NCBI GenBank assembly: GCA_008501765.1
Contig: QQUE01000007.1
Span: 732,186 to 796,185 of the forward strand
DNA: 64,000 bases
Source: Calditrichota bacterium
GTDB taxonomy: Bacteria > Zhuqueibacterota > Zhuqueibacteria > Zhuqueibacterales > Geothermadaptataceae
Direction: 5' to 3'
How positions within the stretch are numbered: the first letter of the stretch is position 1; every line of letters begins with the position of its first letter. The position numbers and the translations under genes were made by a program. Below are positions 1 through 9,311 of this stretch, one piece after another. The notes under the pieces are model-generated. The model was not told the DNA's origin. It saw nothing but the letters and a program-made list of their open reading frames with translations, and did no database searches.

Positions 1-385
1 CAAAATAGGTATATTTTCTGTTGATCGCCGTTCGAACCTTGGAAATCCGGTATAAATATTCACGTGCCGTAGCCGTCCACCGCGAATGAAAATCATCATC
101 AACAATTGCGACATCATGAATTATAACATCGCGATCCGAGATGCCGTTGAGAGCCTTTTTTAATCGCTGGAGATCGACGACCTGATCCACTTTAAAATTG
201 GCCACCATTCCCTTCGCATGCACGCCTGCATCGGTTCTGCCGGCAGGGTGCAGCCGGATATGTTGATGAAAAAAAACCGAGGCAGATCGTTCCAATTCGC
301 CCTGGACCGTCCGTTGGTCGGGCTGAATTTGCCAGCCACTGAAGTCGGTGCCGTCGTACTCGACAAGCAATTTATAATTAGGCAT
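1..385 (-). CDS. truA: tRNA pseudouridine synthase A, N-terminal part (cut by window edge)
   Basis: TruA converts uridines 38-40 of the tRNA anticodon arm to pseudouridine in the cytoplasm. The 128 visible residues begin MPNYKLLVEYDGTDFSGWQI, a classic TruA opening, and contain GRTDAGVHA at about residues 49-57. The Asp there (about 52) is the family's catalytic nucleophile. The C-terminal half lies beyond base 1. The start is the ATG at 385, three bases after the ecfT stop, so the two genes are probably co-transcribed. In many bacteria the order is ecfT-truA-rplM-rpsI, so ribosomal protein genes may follow outside the window (inference). Confidence 0.95.
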   Translation of the reverse strand, partial: MPNYKLLVEYDGTDFSGWQIQPDQRTVQGELERSASVFFHQHIRLHPAGRTDAGVHAKGMVANFKVDQVVDLQRLKKALNGISDRDVIIHDVAIVDDDFHSRWTATAREYLYRISKVRTAINRKYTYF

Positions 386-388
386 CAA

Positions 389-1198
389 TTAACTCAAATG
401 ATCAATACTAACGACTACTATCGCAAGCACACAGCCAATAAGCAGAACGACTGCATCTTGCAAATTCCACTTTAATCTATTAAAATTTGTACGTTGCGCC
501 TGATTATCATAGCAGCGCGCTTCCATCGCCAGGGCCAGATCTTCGGCTCGCTGAAACGTATTTGTCAGCAAGGGCACTGTCAACGCAAGCAGCGCTGACA
601 ATCGTTCGTTTAGCGCGCCGGTAAATTTGGCTCCCCGGTTACTTTGAGCCTGGTATAATTTCTCAGCTTCATCAAGAATTGTTGGGATAAAACGAATGGC
701 AATGGCGGTCATTAAAGCAAATTCATGAACAGGAATTTTTATCTTTTTTAACGGAGCCAGAGTTATCTCAATCGCGTCGGTTAATTCAAGGGGTGCTGTC
801 GTCAGAGTTAGCAAGGATGAAAATAGGATAAAAAGTGCTATTCGCAGACAGTAAAAAATTGCTGTACTAATAGCGGGTCCCGTGATTTTAAAAGAGCCAA
901 CCTGAAAGAACACCTCTCCACTTGCAGGCAAAAACACGATATGCCAGACAAATGTAAAAAGAAAAATGAAAAAAAATGGACGCAGATTCTTTATTAAGAT
1001 GGCGCCCGGTATGCCTGACGTGCGATAAATGACTATAATTAATATCCCCCATAATGCGAATCCTGGCCAGGACTGGGCAGCAAAAACAGTAGCAAGAATA
1101 ATTATTGTACTGAAAATTTTTGTTCTGGGATCAAGTCTGTGAACAAAGGAATTGCCGGGGAAAAATTTGCCTAAAGTTATATCTTTTGTTATTCTCAT
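389..1198 (-). CDS. ecfT: Energy-coupling factor transporter transmembrane protein EcfT
   Basis: EcfT is the membrane scaffold of ECF-type vitamin and metal importers; it joins two ABC ATPases to a substrate-binding S component. The protein opens with GKFFPGNSFVHRLDPRTK, the typical EcfT N-terminus, followed by several hydrophobic helices and a cytoplasmic region with the A-R-G-like coupling motifs near SNRGAKF and AMEARCY. I chose the ATG at 1198 (269 residues) over a TTG at 1234, because the protein then begins MRITKDITLGK, close to homologues. No ATPase or S-component gene lies upstream in this window, so this is a solitary ecfT that must use partners encoded elsewhere. truA follows after 3 bp. 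Confidence 0.9.
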   Translation of the reverse strand: MRITKDITLGKFFPGNSFVHRLDPRTKIFSTIIILATVFAAQSWPGFALWGILIIVIYRTSGIPGAILIKNLRPFFFIFLFTFVWHIVFLPASGEVFFQVGSFKITGPAISTAIFYCLRIALFILFSSLLTLTTAPLELTDAIEITLAPLKKIKIPVHEFALMTAIAIRFIPTILDEAEKLYQAQSNRGAKFTGALNERLSALLALTVPLLTNTFQRAEDLALAMEARCYDNQAQRTNFNRLKWNLQDAVVLLIGCVLAIVVVSIDHLS

Positions 1199-1821
1199 TT
1201 CGCCTATCGCATAAAGCTCATAAATATACTCCAAAGCGAAGGCAATATCAATAGAAAACTCTTTTCATTTTTTCTTGACTTTTTCAATCAGGAATGATAT
1301 GTTCATTTCCGGTTTCATATGAGGATGAAGTTCCTGCCCCACAACCGCGATGCAGAAATTAAGAGCCAACGTACGGCTCATGTATTTATAGTTTTTCCCA
1401 ATATGCATTTTTAATTTTTTTCTTTTTATTTTCCAGAGAATTTTTCGAACATTCTGGTCAAATCAACTTTTCCCTTCGGTAATCCAGCTTTAACGCTGAA
1501 GATTTGCATCCGGGTAGTCATTGTTCTATTTCAGGAATCACTAAATCCATTTTACCAGAAACACAGACATTCAATTTTAATTACCAATTCTTTTATACCT
1601 TTTTAGATCGATTTTCCAGAACAAGGATTTACGATTGACACCGTGATTATAATAAAGCATCTTTCTTGTTAATTTGAAAAGGAGTAGAAAAACAATTTGG
1701 CATAGTGGCATCGGCGAAGTTTACATCAATTTGGGAATGCCAATGAGATCACGAATTTTAGCACCGAGGTATTTTCGATGTACATTCTTCAAAAAAAATT
1801 CACCAGACAAACGGGGGCGTA
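1199..1821. other. Gene-poor gap with short minus-strand ORFs of coding-like composition
   Basis: This 620-bp gap has no gene I can name. On minus there are two consecutive short ORFs: 1426-1521 (31 residues, begins MTTRMQIFSVKAGLPKGK) and 1265-1408 (47 residues, begins MHIGKNYKYM and ends IEKVKKK). A third segment ends in ...VIPEIEQ at about 1519 and overlaps the first by ATGA. Their composition looks protein-like, and they lie on the same strand as ecfT. They could be small genes or relics of one frameshifted gene. No strong ribosome-binding site precedes them, and ORFs of this size occur by chance. Confidence 0.25.
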
Positions 1822-2769
1822 ATGAAAAATATTGATTTAGTGCATTCAGCAACGCAAATACTTAAGCAATGCAGCCCGAAAATAAAAGATGAAAAGATCA
1901 CAATTTTTTGCGGAGAAAGTTCACAGCACACTGGACAACTCATCTATCAGGCAGCAAAAACAATAAGTAAAAATGTACTTCTTTTACAGATGGATCTGAG
2001 CTCGTTGTTTCGCAATCAAAAACCGGAACCCCTTAATTATTTAATAAATGACAGCGGACTCATCGTTATCACGGACAAAAACATCACGCCGCAAAAATTA
2101 AAACGTGCGTTTACAAACGAACCTGAAGCACACGTTCTCTGTATTAATGCGCCCAACGAACAAACGATGAATCGTTGGATGATGGCCAACCACCCACGCA
2201 TTGCGTTGCGCACGCACAAAATTGCTGACATTTTCTCTATCGGCCGCCGGATGAAGCTAAACACACCAGACGGAACCGCACTTGACATGTCTATCCAATC
2301 ATCCGTCATCGTAGCAGACGCCCCGATGATTAACGGCTCCGGGCATATTTGTCTGCTGCCGTCCGGAGAAGTCAAAATATTTCCGGACCCGGAATCAATT
2401 AATGGTAAAATGGCCGTCAATTTTTTGGCCGGCACAACAAACCAGAATGATCCGGCAACGCTTATTGTTAAAAACGGACTTGTTCACCAAATACGCGGTA
2501 AAAGCATGACAGCGGCCCTTCTGCGTAAACAATTAAAGCGCTGCAAACCGCAATATCGAAAAATTGTAAATTTTAGCATTGGAACCAACGATACCGCCTC
2601 ATTTGGGAACTCACACTTCGAAGATCAAAAAGTGCTCGGCAGCGCCTGTGTTTTTATCGGTGAAAAAGCTGAGGTGAAACCAATGCTCACGAGCGGTGTC
2701 ATGCTCTCTCCTTCGATTTATATCGATGGTCGAAAAATTCTCGAAAAGGGATATCTTGCACTAAATTAA
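1822..2769 (+). CDS. M29 aminopeptidase-like protein, probably catalytically degenerate
   Basis: The 315-residue product resembles the C-terminal catalytic half of M29 (AmpS/AmpT-like) metallo-aminopeptidases. LLPSGEVKIFPDP (about 178-190) matches the metal-binding GE(V/A) motif, and the FSIGTNDTASFGNSHFEDQK region (about 251-270) matches the following IGTN and ED(E/Q)K motifs. Other family ligands seem replaced: Asn250 where a Glu precedes the IGTN motif, Cys276 where His is usual, and LTSGVML (289-295) in place of the H-x-D-G motif. It is therefore likely a pseudo-enzyme or binds a different ligand. A more complete relative lies at 4247-5395. The ATG follows a weak purine-rich stretch (GGGGG). 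It converges on the receiver-kinase gene 11 bp downstream. Confidence 0.7.
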   Translation: MKNIDLVHSATQILKQCSPKIKDEKITIFCGESSQHTGQLIYQAAKTISKNVLLLQMDLSSLFRNQKPEPLNYLINDSGLIVITDKNITPQKLKRAFTNEPEAHVLCINAPNEQTMNRWMMANHPRIALRTHKIADIFSIGRRMKLNTPDGTALDMSIQSSVIVADAPMINGSGHICLLPSGEVKIFPDPESINGKMAVNFLAGTTNQNDPATLIVKNGLVHQIRGKSMTAALLRKQLKRCKPQYRKIVNFSIGTNDTASFGNSHFEDQKVLGSACVFIGEKAEVKPMLTSGVMLSPSIYIDGRKILEKGYLALN

Positions 2770-2780
2770 AATGGAAAGAA

Positions 2781-3848
2781 TTAATCAGGTTGGATATTTT
2801 TGAGCGGAAAAGAGAGATTAAACGTCGTCTCCTTGCCCGGAACGACGGAAACATCAATTTTTCCCCCATGAATATTCATCACGTGGCGGACTATCGCTAA
2901 ACTGAGTCCTTGTCCCCTTTGATGATGGTCGAGATCATTGACAGAAAATTCGTTAAAAATATCTTCTTTTTGTTCATCATCCAGCTTCCCGCCGGCATCG
3001 ATGATTTGAACCGTACATAATTTATCATTCACATTTTGCCGAATCTGCACTTCGGTTGCATCTGGCGCAAATTTCACAGCATTGTCAAGCACATATTCGA
3101 AAACTTTATCAACCAGTGGCCAGTCAAGTGCCAAATTCAAATTTTCCCCGATATCATTCACGACAGAAATCCGTTTCTCTCCCGCATGCTTTTCAACCTT
3201 TTTAATACTGCGTGACACATGTTCTTTCAACTGGGCCAACTCACGTGAAAGAGCCTGCCCACTTTTTAAGTTTAGCAGCAGTTTTGCCTTTTCAACGAAA
3301 TCCAATAACCGGCGCCCATTGGCAATTATTATTTCCAAAAGTTCAGTTGAGGGTTCTGGCAAATCCGGGGTATCCCGGAGCAGGTCTGCAGCGCCAATAA
3401 TACCGCTTATCGGCGTGCGTGTTTCATGGGAAAACAATGTCAGCAAATCTCCTTTTAGTTGCTCCATTTCCTCTACGTGTTTAAGTCGTAGAAAGACTTT
3501 CACTTTAGCCAACAATTCGTCATCGACAAAGGGCTTGGTGATATAATCATCAGCGCCACATTCATAGCCCAGCAACCGCTCTTCCAGGCTTGTTTTCCCC
3601 GAAACAAGCACTATTTTGATGTTGCGAAAGTTTCTGTCCTGCCTGATTTGATGACAAACTTTGTAGCCATCAATTCCTGGCATCATTATATCAAGCAGGA
3701 TCAAATCCGGAGTGAAATCAGACAAAATCCGGAGGGCCGCTTCACCACAACTGGCTTCTTTGCAGTCATACTCATTTTCAAGAATTTCGCGCAAAATATC
3801 CAGATTCAATGGATCATCATCCACCAAAAGAATTTTTTTCTTCTGCAA
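2781..3848 (-). CDS. Receiver-histidine kinase hybrid (REC-HisKA-HATPase)
   Basis: A soluble 355-residue signalling protein. Residues 5-120 are a receiver domain, with the acidic pair at 10-12, phospho-acceptor Asp53 (in LLDIMMPG) and Lys105 (in ITKPF). A HisKA dimerisation helix follows with His141 in LFSHETRTPISG, then a HATPase domain with an N box near 230-240 (VFEYVLDNAVKFA), a G1-like DAGGK, and GQGLSLAIV. There is no transmembrane segment or other sensor, so the receiver probably gates the kinase after phosphorylation by another protein. Known REC-HK proteins act as intermediate nodes of phosphorelays. It lies convergently between the two M29-like genes but on the opposite strand; a functional link is unproven. 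Confidence 0.9.
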   Translation of the reverse strand: MQKKKILLVDDDPLNLDILREILENEYDCKEASCGEAALRILSDFTPDLILLDIMMPGIDGYKVCHQIRQDRNFRNIKIVLVSGKTSLEERLLGYECGADDYITKPFVDDELLAKVKVFLRLKHVEEMEQLKGDLLTLFSHETRTPISGIIGAADLLRDTPDLPEPSTELLEIIIANGRRLLDFVEKAKLLLNLKSGQALSRELAQLKEHVSRSIKKVEKHAGEKRISVVNDIGENLNLALDWPLVDKVFEYVLDNAVKFAPDATEVQIRQNVNDKLCTVQIIDAGGKLDDEQKEDIFNEFSVNDLDHHQRGQGLSLAIVRHVMNIHGGKIDVSVVPGKETTFNLSFPLKNIQPD

Positions 3849-3948
3849 AACCGGACTCCCCGAATCGGCATATCGAATACCAGATTCGAATTATATAGTT
3901 AACAACCTGCAGAACAGGATTCTTAAAACTAAATCCTGATTAAATAGA

Positions 3949-4099
3949 GTCCATCCGAGATTCCCTGGTTGTGTCATTCCGGTCGCCCTCTTTTTGGCGT
4001 ACCGGAATCTCCTTGAGCCTACATCAGTATGGGATTCCGGGATTCGATAAAATATATCAAACCCGGAATGACAAAAAAAGGGGACATTTCCGGATGGAC
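3949..4099. repeat. Nested palindromic repeat element
   Basis: The gap 3849-4246 holds a nested inverted repeat. The outer arms are GTCCATCCG (3949-3957) and CGGATGGAC (4091-4099). The inner arms are TGTCATTCCGG (3972-3982) and CCGGAATGACA (4063-4073), both perfect. Between them are further partly paired ATTCCGG/CCGGAAT tracts. This is the build of a small palindromic or MITE-like dispersed repeat; no transposase is present. It may also fold in mRNA. The remainder of the gap holds only the upstream region of the M29-like gene at 4247. Confidence 0.7.
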
Positions 4100-4246
4100 A
4101 CTAAATAGGATTGATTTTCCGCATTATATTTTTACTTTTAAATTCGGCTGAGATATTGAAAGCTGTATCATATTTACATGTTTTAACTGGAAATAGATAT
4201 CTCTCAAACAAAGTAAAAAATCATACAAACCAGGAGGAATTCCAAG

Positions 4247-5395
4247 ATGAAAGATCAGCATTTAAGCGGCAAGCAAATCGATAAACTGCTAAATGCCTGT
4301 TTTAAAATGGATGATAATGATAAAAATATCGTTCTTTTAGTGGACGTGCCTGACGCAAAAATGCCTGATTGTGATGACTGGCGATTTCGCCGCAATTTTG
4401 CACTACAATGGCTGCAATCGTTGACCAAAGAATATGGCAAAAAGAGAAGTGTTCAAATTTATTATTATCCAAATGTTGGTGCCAATAATGGTGATTTGCC
4501 TGAAACAATGTATAAAATAAATGGAAGTACTGTAGAAATTGACACCGAATTTCTTAATGCCCATGGCCAGGAATTATCGACGGCTGAAATTTTGACAGGA
4601 GCACAAATAGTCATCGCAATGACACAGCTTTCTGCTACTGCTCCACTAAAAGTTCTGGCGAAAATCCACCATTTTCGTGGCGCAACAATGCCAAACTTCA
4701 CCGAACCTATGATCCCCGCGCTTGCCCTTGATTACAACAAAGTGGACGAACGCGTTATGTATATTAAAAAGCGGCTCGACAAAGCTGTGAGTGTGGATTA
4801 CTACTTCACAACACCGGGTGACAAGTTTCATTTCAAAGCCGACGTTCGTAACCGTCAGGCGCATGCATCCAGCGGTTTGATGCATGGCAAGTATCAAGTT
4901 GGCAACTTACCCTCCGGGGAAGCCTACATCGTTCCTTACGAAGGCGAGATCGAAGGGGATCCCAGCCAATCAGCAGGCACCATTCCTGTGCAGTTTGGCG
5001 ATGAAATTGTGCTCTACAAAGTCGAAGGCAATCGGGCAATCAAGGTGCTCAGCGAGGGGCCATTCTCCACCGCTGAAAAAAACATGCTATGGGATGAACC
5101 GGCTTATGGCAACATTTCCGAGCTCGGATTTGGTGTGTTGGATGCATTCGGGGTAAAGGCGGTTGGCAGTATATTACTGGATGAGAAATTGGGAGTACAT
5201 ATCGCCTTCGGCCGCAGCGAACATTTTGGTGGAATCGTCAGTCCGGATTCCTTCAATAAGAAAGAAAATGTGGTCCATATTGACCGCGTATATATTCCGG
5301 AGTGCCAAAAAGATATTCGAATTAAATCGGTGATTTTCACTTATGAAGATGGTACGAATGAGGCGATCGTCGCGGATGATAACTATTTGTTTTAA
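4247..5395 (+). CDS. M29-family metallopeptidase-like protein (thermophilic aminopeptidase group)
   Basis: A 382-residue cytoplasmic protein with the full M29-like motif set: LPSGEAYIVP (Glu225), ISELGFGVLD (Glu292), LLDEKLGVHIAFG (Glu313, His318) and VVHIDRVYI (His344, Asp346). These correspond to the metal-binding Glu, Glu, His and His-x-Asp of known M29 aminopeptidases, so a two-metal peptidase or related hydrolase is likely. The N-terminal half is less conserved. A strong ribosome-binding site (AGGAGG, 9 bp before the ATG) fixes the start. Its closest relative nearby is the shorter, motif-poor protein at 1822-2769. The substrate is unknown. Confidence 0.78.
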   Translation: MKDQHLSGKQIDKLLNACFKMDDNDKNIVLLVDVPDAKMPDCDDWRFRRNFALQWLQSLTKEYGKKRSVQIYYYPNVGANNGDLPETMYKINGSTVEIDTEFLNAHGQELSTAEILTGAQIVIAMTQLSATAPLKVLAKIHHFRGATMPNFTEPMIPALALDYNKVDERVMYIKKRLDKAVSVDYYFTTPGDKFHFKADVRNRQAHASSGLMHGKYQVGNLPSGEAYIVPYEGEIEGDPSQSAGTIPVQFGDEIVLYKVEGNRAIKVLSEGPFSTAEKNMLWDEPAYGNISELGFGVLDAFGVKAVGSILLDEKLGVHIAFGRSEHFGGIVSPDSFNKKENVVHIDRVYIPECQKDIRIKSVIFTYEDGTNEAIVADDNYLF

Positions 5396-5401
5396 TAGCT
5401 G

Positions 5402-5444
5402 TTTTCAGGCTAAAGCGAAACGCAAAACCACTTTAGCTGAAAAT
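5402..5444 (+). terminator. Hairpin after the M29-like gene, possible terminator
   Basis: TTTTCAGGCTAAAG (5402-5415) pairs with CTTTAGCTGAAAAT (5431-5444) with one bulged base, 7 bp after the stop codon. There is no clear U-run, so this may be a weak terminator or an mRNA 3' stabilising hairpin. Confidence 0.45.
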
Positions 5445-5792
5445 ATTCGAGAACCTATTCGTCATGCTCAAATGTCTTAATCGGTGCATTCATTAATTGA
5501 ACTGTGCTGACGATTATAATCAGCAATATCATCGTATAAGCTGAACTAAATATAGATTTCAAAAGTATCTCCCAAAACCTTGAGTACAGATTCGAATCAA
5601 GATAAATTTCTCAGAAAAAATTAGATTTCGCTGACAAATATTTATTGCCTATAAATCCGCTTTTGGATTATTTTCTTCCCGGTTTATCAAAGCAACCGAA
5701 TTTTTTAAAAATCTACGGGTAGACGAAGGGAAAAAGATAATGCTCAAGTCGATTGCAAAATGACGGCTGGAGGGAACTGGAAGTATATTATT

Positions 5793-5959
5793 TAACGTGA
5801 GATCGGTATTAGAAGAATTGGGGAATAACGAATTAATTATAGGATCTAGTCCGAAGGCGTCCCGCCGAGGATAACACACGAAACGCTCGGCGAGACGCCT
5901 TCGCTCTATTTTAATTATGCTTGGTAAAGAATGTTACAGCTTACATCGAACTCACGTTA
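5793..5959. mobile_element. MITE-like element, copy 1
   Basis: An approximately 165-bp non-coding element in the 5396-5984 gap. Its ends are imperfect terminal inverted repeats: ACGTGAGATCGGTATT at the left, ATCGAACTCACGT at the right. It contains a strong internal palindrome, CGAAGGCGTCCCGCCGAG (5852-5869) and CTCGGCGAGACGCCTTCG (5886-5903), with a 16-base loop. A second copy lies at 48862-49028; bases 5851-5958 differ from 48921-49028 at only three positions. TA dinucleotides border this copy, as expected of IS630/Tc1-type MITEs, but copy 2 does not keep both. No transposase is nearby. The rest of the gap shows nothing definite. Confidence 0.8.
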
Positions 5960-5984
5960 TTCACCATTTTTAACAGAAAAAATC

Positions 5985-8900
5985 TTAGGATTTGGTAAAT
6001 AATTTACTGGAATCGCCCGTGTGAAATTTGGGAATTGGTGCGGGTAATCGTTTATCCGATGGCTCAATTATTGGCGCATTCGCAACATCGGGCAGCGCTG
6101 ATTGAACTTTAAGCGCCAGCTCGATCGGGCGGTAAGGTTTTTGAATAAAACCTGTTAATCCCTTTCCAGCAAATTTATTGGTCGCCTCTTGCTCGCTAAA
6201 TCCGCTGGACAAAATAACTTTCAGATTGGGATCGTATTTGCGCATTTCACGAAATGTAGCTTCACCATCGAGACCGGGCATGGTCATATCAAGAATAACG
6301 AGGGAAATTTTATCATTTTGAGATTTGATTTGTTCCACAGCTTCGTAGCCATCCTGAGCTGAAATAACACGAAAGCCGTATTGTTTTAAAATTCTGCAGG
6401 TAACGTTGAGCACTGTTTCTTCATCGTCAACGACGAGAATGGTCGTGTTTGTGTACAAGTTATTATAAGTTAACGACACTTCTTTCCTGTTGAGTACAAC
6501 CTTTTTCGAGCATGGAAAAATAGCGCGAAATGTCGTGCCATTGATTACATCCGATTCGACTTTAATTGTGCCTTTGTGACCACGAACGATTCCCAAAACA
6601 GCAGCCAGCCCCAGTCCGCGGCCGGTAAATTTTGTCGTATAAAATGGATCGAATATTTTCTTTAAAGTGGCGCTTGACATTCCGCAACCGGTATCACGCA
6701 CTTCGATGTAGCAATAATCTTTGTTTTCGGGTTCTTCAGCGATAAAATATTGCGAGATATCTTCACCTGCAAAGCTGTGCATGCCTGTCGTAACATGAAT
6801 TCTACCCCATTTTTTGCCAATAGCCTCGGAGGCATTTGTAATCAAATTCATCACAATTTGCCGAATCTGAGTCGGATCCGCCTCGATGGGCGGCATCTCT
6901 TTTTTAAAATCATAAATTAATGTGATATCTTTTGAGATAGAAATTTCCAGCAAATGCGCCATCTCTTCAACGAGCTTGGACAGATTGACGATTTCTAAAA
7001 CGAACTTACCTTTTCCGGAATATGCCAACAGTTGCTTTGTTAAATCGGCTGCACGTTGGCTCGCTATTTCAATTTGTTTTATCGATTCAGCAACAGGAGA
7101 TTCGTGGTTCAATTCCATCAGGGCAAGGCCGGCATTTCCAAGAATACTGACGAGCAAATTATTGAAATCATGGGCTATTCCACCAGCGAGAATATAGAGA
7201 CTCTCGTGTTTTTGTGCCTTTTGAATTTTCTTTTCGAGCTGCAGTTGCTTGCGCTGGTCTTTCTTTATTTTTGTTACATCGCGGGCGATTGTAACGAGAG
7301 CCCACCGGCTGCCGTCATCGGCAAAAGATGGGACTTTGACCACATCGAAATACATGGGATCGTCGCTTTTGTGCAAAACAGCTTCATAGCGAATCAAATC
7401 GTGACGCCGCCAGGTGATTTCATCGAATTTCTTTGAAACCTCGAAAAAGTCTTTATTTTGCGGGATGAGCCGCGTCAATTCGTCGTCATTTTTGCCGACA
7501 AAATCAACACTTTCGAGTCCAAACCGGGACTCTGCGGCAGAATTAGCGACAAGCCACTTTCCTTCCGCATCTTTGAGAATGATCAAATCCGGGGATGAAT
7601 TTATGACGGCTTTTAATTGTTTTTCGTTTCGTTCGAGTTCAGCTTGAACCTCGATTTTTTCCGTGACATCGACCAGCGTTCCCTCGTAATAAAGAAACTG
7701 GCCGTTCTGATCCCGCACGGCACGATCATTCATTATGACAGTTATAACGCTGCCGTCTTTCTTTTTCAGCTGCAATTGCCGATCATGCAAAAATCCCTGC
7801 TCATCAACTTCTGAGGCCAATTGATGCCGTACTTCCGGGTCGAGATAAATATCCACGGGCAAATTGAGCGCCATCACCTCTTTTTCCGACCCATAGCCCA
7901 ACATTTTAATCAAGGCATTATTTACGGTGATAAACTTGCCAGATTTTGTACTCTGATAAATTCCTTCAACGACATGATCAAAAATACTTTGATATTTTAG
8001 CTCTGATTTTTGGAATTGCGTGTGGGAATAAATTCGCCGAATTGTCGTAGAAAGATTGTGCGTAAGTGCCCGGCCAAGCTTGATTTCTTCCTGTGATAGA
8101 GCGTGGATTTTGGTGAAATAAACGATTAAAGCGCCGATGATCCTCTTTTCACCAACCAACGGGAAATATACACAGGATCGAACCCCATCCTCGGCAAGTA
8201 GCATTTTCTCAAACTGCGGCAAGTCTGAAGACTCGACATTTAAATAACTCACCGGATACGCATCTGTGTCCGACACATCCCATGGGCAAAAAGGCAGGCT
8301 TTGATTTTTATAATTTTCTGTTAAGCCGGTAATAAATGAGAGTGAACGTGGTTGATCGTATCGATCTACAGCACAAATATCAGTCGTAAACAAATCCTTG
8401 ACGCACAGCGCTGTATCTTCATAAACTTCATCAAAAGTGTTGGTTCTATTTAATTTTTCTACAAAATTCAGCAACAATTGCGAACCGGTATGATCGGAGT
8501 TCAGATTATGATAAATTTGCGAGGCATGCACTGACGAAAATATGAGGGCGAAGTGGACACTTTGTTCTTTATCGCGTAAACAACGAATATTGAGCAATAA
8601 CTTTTCCGGGGTATCCGTCTTTGTTTGAACAAGAATATTCTCAAAATGCAGGGAACAATCTTTAGGTGAAGAATTGGCAATCTGTTCAGTGATTTTTTGG
8701 GAAATTTCACTATCCTCAATCGTAACTATATCAGTCCACAAATAACCGAGCAAATTTTCCAACGGATCGCCAAACAGCGTATCATCTTTAATCTCGCCAC
8801 TGATAATTTTACCGTCAGGACGCAAGAGCAGCATCGCCCTGTCGTTGAATTGGGCTACTTTATTTAGCAACACGGAACGCGACTGTTTTAGCATCAATTT

Positions 8901-9311
8901 TGCCTGTGGAAGCATGTATTTTAAAATCGAATACAGTGAGGTTTCAGCTTCCGCGCGGAGGACAAATTGCACCATTACTTCATGAAACTCATATTGGAAG
9001 TCAAATTGAATATCATTTTCGGTGAGTAAAATAACGGGGATGTGATATCGGTCGACAACTTTTAATGCCAGATCCAATATTGGCTTTGCGAAGGCTTCCG
9101 AATATTCAAGGATTAATAGATCGCAGTCAATTTCACACTGAATCAATACCTGCGATGACTCTGTTTGATCAATAAAAACAGTAGTATAGCTTTGGGATCG
9201 ACATATATGTTCAATTGTTTTCCGCTGGCCGGAATCACCAATTGCAGTGACTATAGTTCCCTGTTTTATATCAACCGTATTTTTATCATCCTGATTCCTA
9301 CGACGAGACAT
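5985..9311 (-). CDS. Hybrid sensor histidine kinase (pseudo-REC, GAF, two PAS, HisKA, HATPase, REC)
   Basis: A soluble 1108-residue hybrid kinase. The first 150 residues have a receiver-like fold without a clear phospho-acceptor. A weak PAS-like stretch follows at about 150-260 and a GAF domain at about 270-420. PAS domains lie at about 435-555 and 570-685. HisKA carries GGIAHDFNNLL (about residue 715), of the class usual in PAS hybrid kinases. HATPase has NLITNASEAIG, DTGCGM and GRGLGLAAV. The C-terminal receiver has ILVVDDEE and ILDMTMPGLDG. No membrane segment is seen, so it should sense a cytoplasmic cue through GAF/PAS. The gene stands alone, with repeats on both sides, so its partner cannot be named. 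Confidence 0.92.
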   Translation of the reverse strand: MSRRRNQDDKNTVDIKQGTIVTAIGDSGQRKTIEHICRSQSYTTVFIDQTESSQVLIQCEIDCDLLILEYSEAFAKPILDLALKVVDRYHIPVILLTENDIQFDFQYEFHEVMVQFVLRAEAETSLYSILKYMLPQAKLMLKQSRSVLLNKVAQFNDRAMLLLRPDGKIISGEIKDDTLFGDPLENLLGYLWTDIVTIEDSEISQKITEQIANSSPKDCSLHFENILVQTKTDTPEKLLLNIRCLRDKEQSVHFALIFSSVHASQIYHNLNSDHTGSQLLLNFVEKLNRTNTFDEVYEDTALCVKDLFTTDICAVDRYDQPRSLSFITGLTENYKNQSLPFCPWDVSDTDAYPVSYLNVESSDLPQFEKMLLAEDGVRSCVYFPLVGEKRIIGALIVYFTKIHALSQEEIKLGRALTHNLSTTIRRIYSHTQFQKSELKYQSIFDHVVEGIYQSTKSGKFITVNNALIKMLGYGSEKEVMALNLPVDIYLDPEVRHQLASEVDEQGFLHDRQLQLKKKDGSVITVIMNDRAVRDQNGQFLYYEGTLVDVTEKIEVQAELERNEKQLKAVINSSPDLIILKDAEGKWLVANSAAESRFGLESVDFVGKNDDELTRLIPQNKDFFEVSKKFDEITWRRHDLIRYEAVLHKSDDPMYFDVVKVPSFADDGSRWALVTIARDVTKIKKDQRKQLQLEKKIQKAQKHESLYILAGGIAHDFNNLLVSILGNAGLALMELNHESPVAESIKQIEIASQRAADLTKQLLAYSGKGKFVLEIVNLSKLVEEMAHLLEISISKDITLIYDFKKEMPPIEADPTQIRQIVMNLITNASEAIGKKWGRIHVTTGMHSFAGEDISQYFIAEEPENKDYCYIEVRDTGCGMSSATLKKIFDPFYTTKFTGRGLGLAAVLGIVRGHKGTIKVESDVINGTTFRAIFPCSKKVVLNRKEVSLTYNNLYTNTTILVVDDEETVLNVTCRILKQYGFRVISAQDGYEAVEQIKSQNDKISLVILDMTMPGLDGEATFREMRKYDPNLKVILSSGFSEQEATNKFAGKGLTGFIQKPYRPIELALKVQSALPDVANAPIIEPSDKRLPAPIPKFHTGDSSKLFTKS

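Noticed and set aside
1635-1660. A TTGACA near 1636 and TATAAT near 1650 as a promoter
   Set aside because: The spacing of about 7 bp is far too short for a sigma-70 promoter.
5649-5879. A 76-codon minus-strand ORF
   Set aside because: It overlaps the MITE-like element and has no domain or ribosome-binding site.
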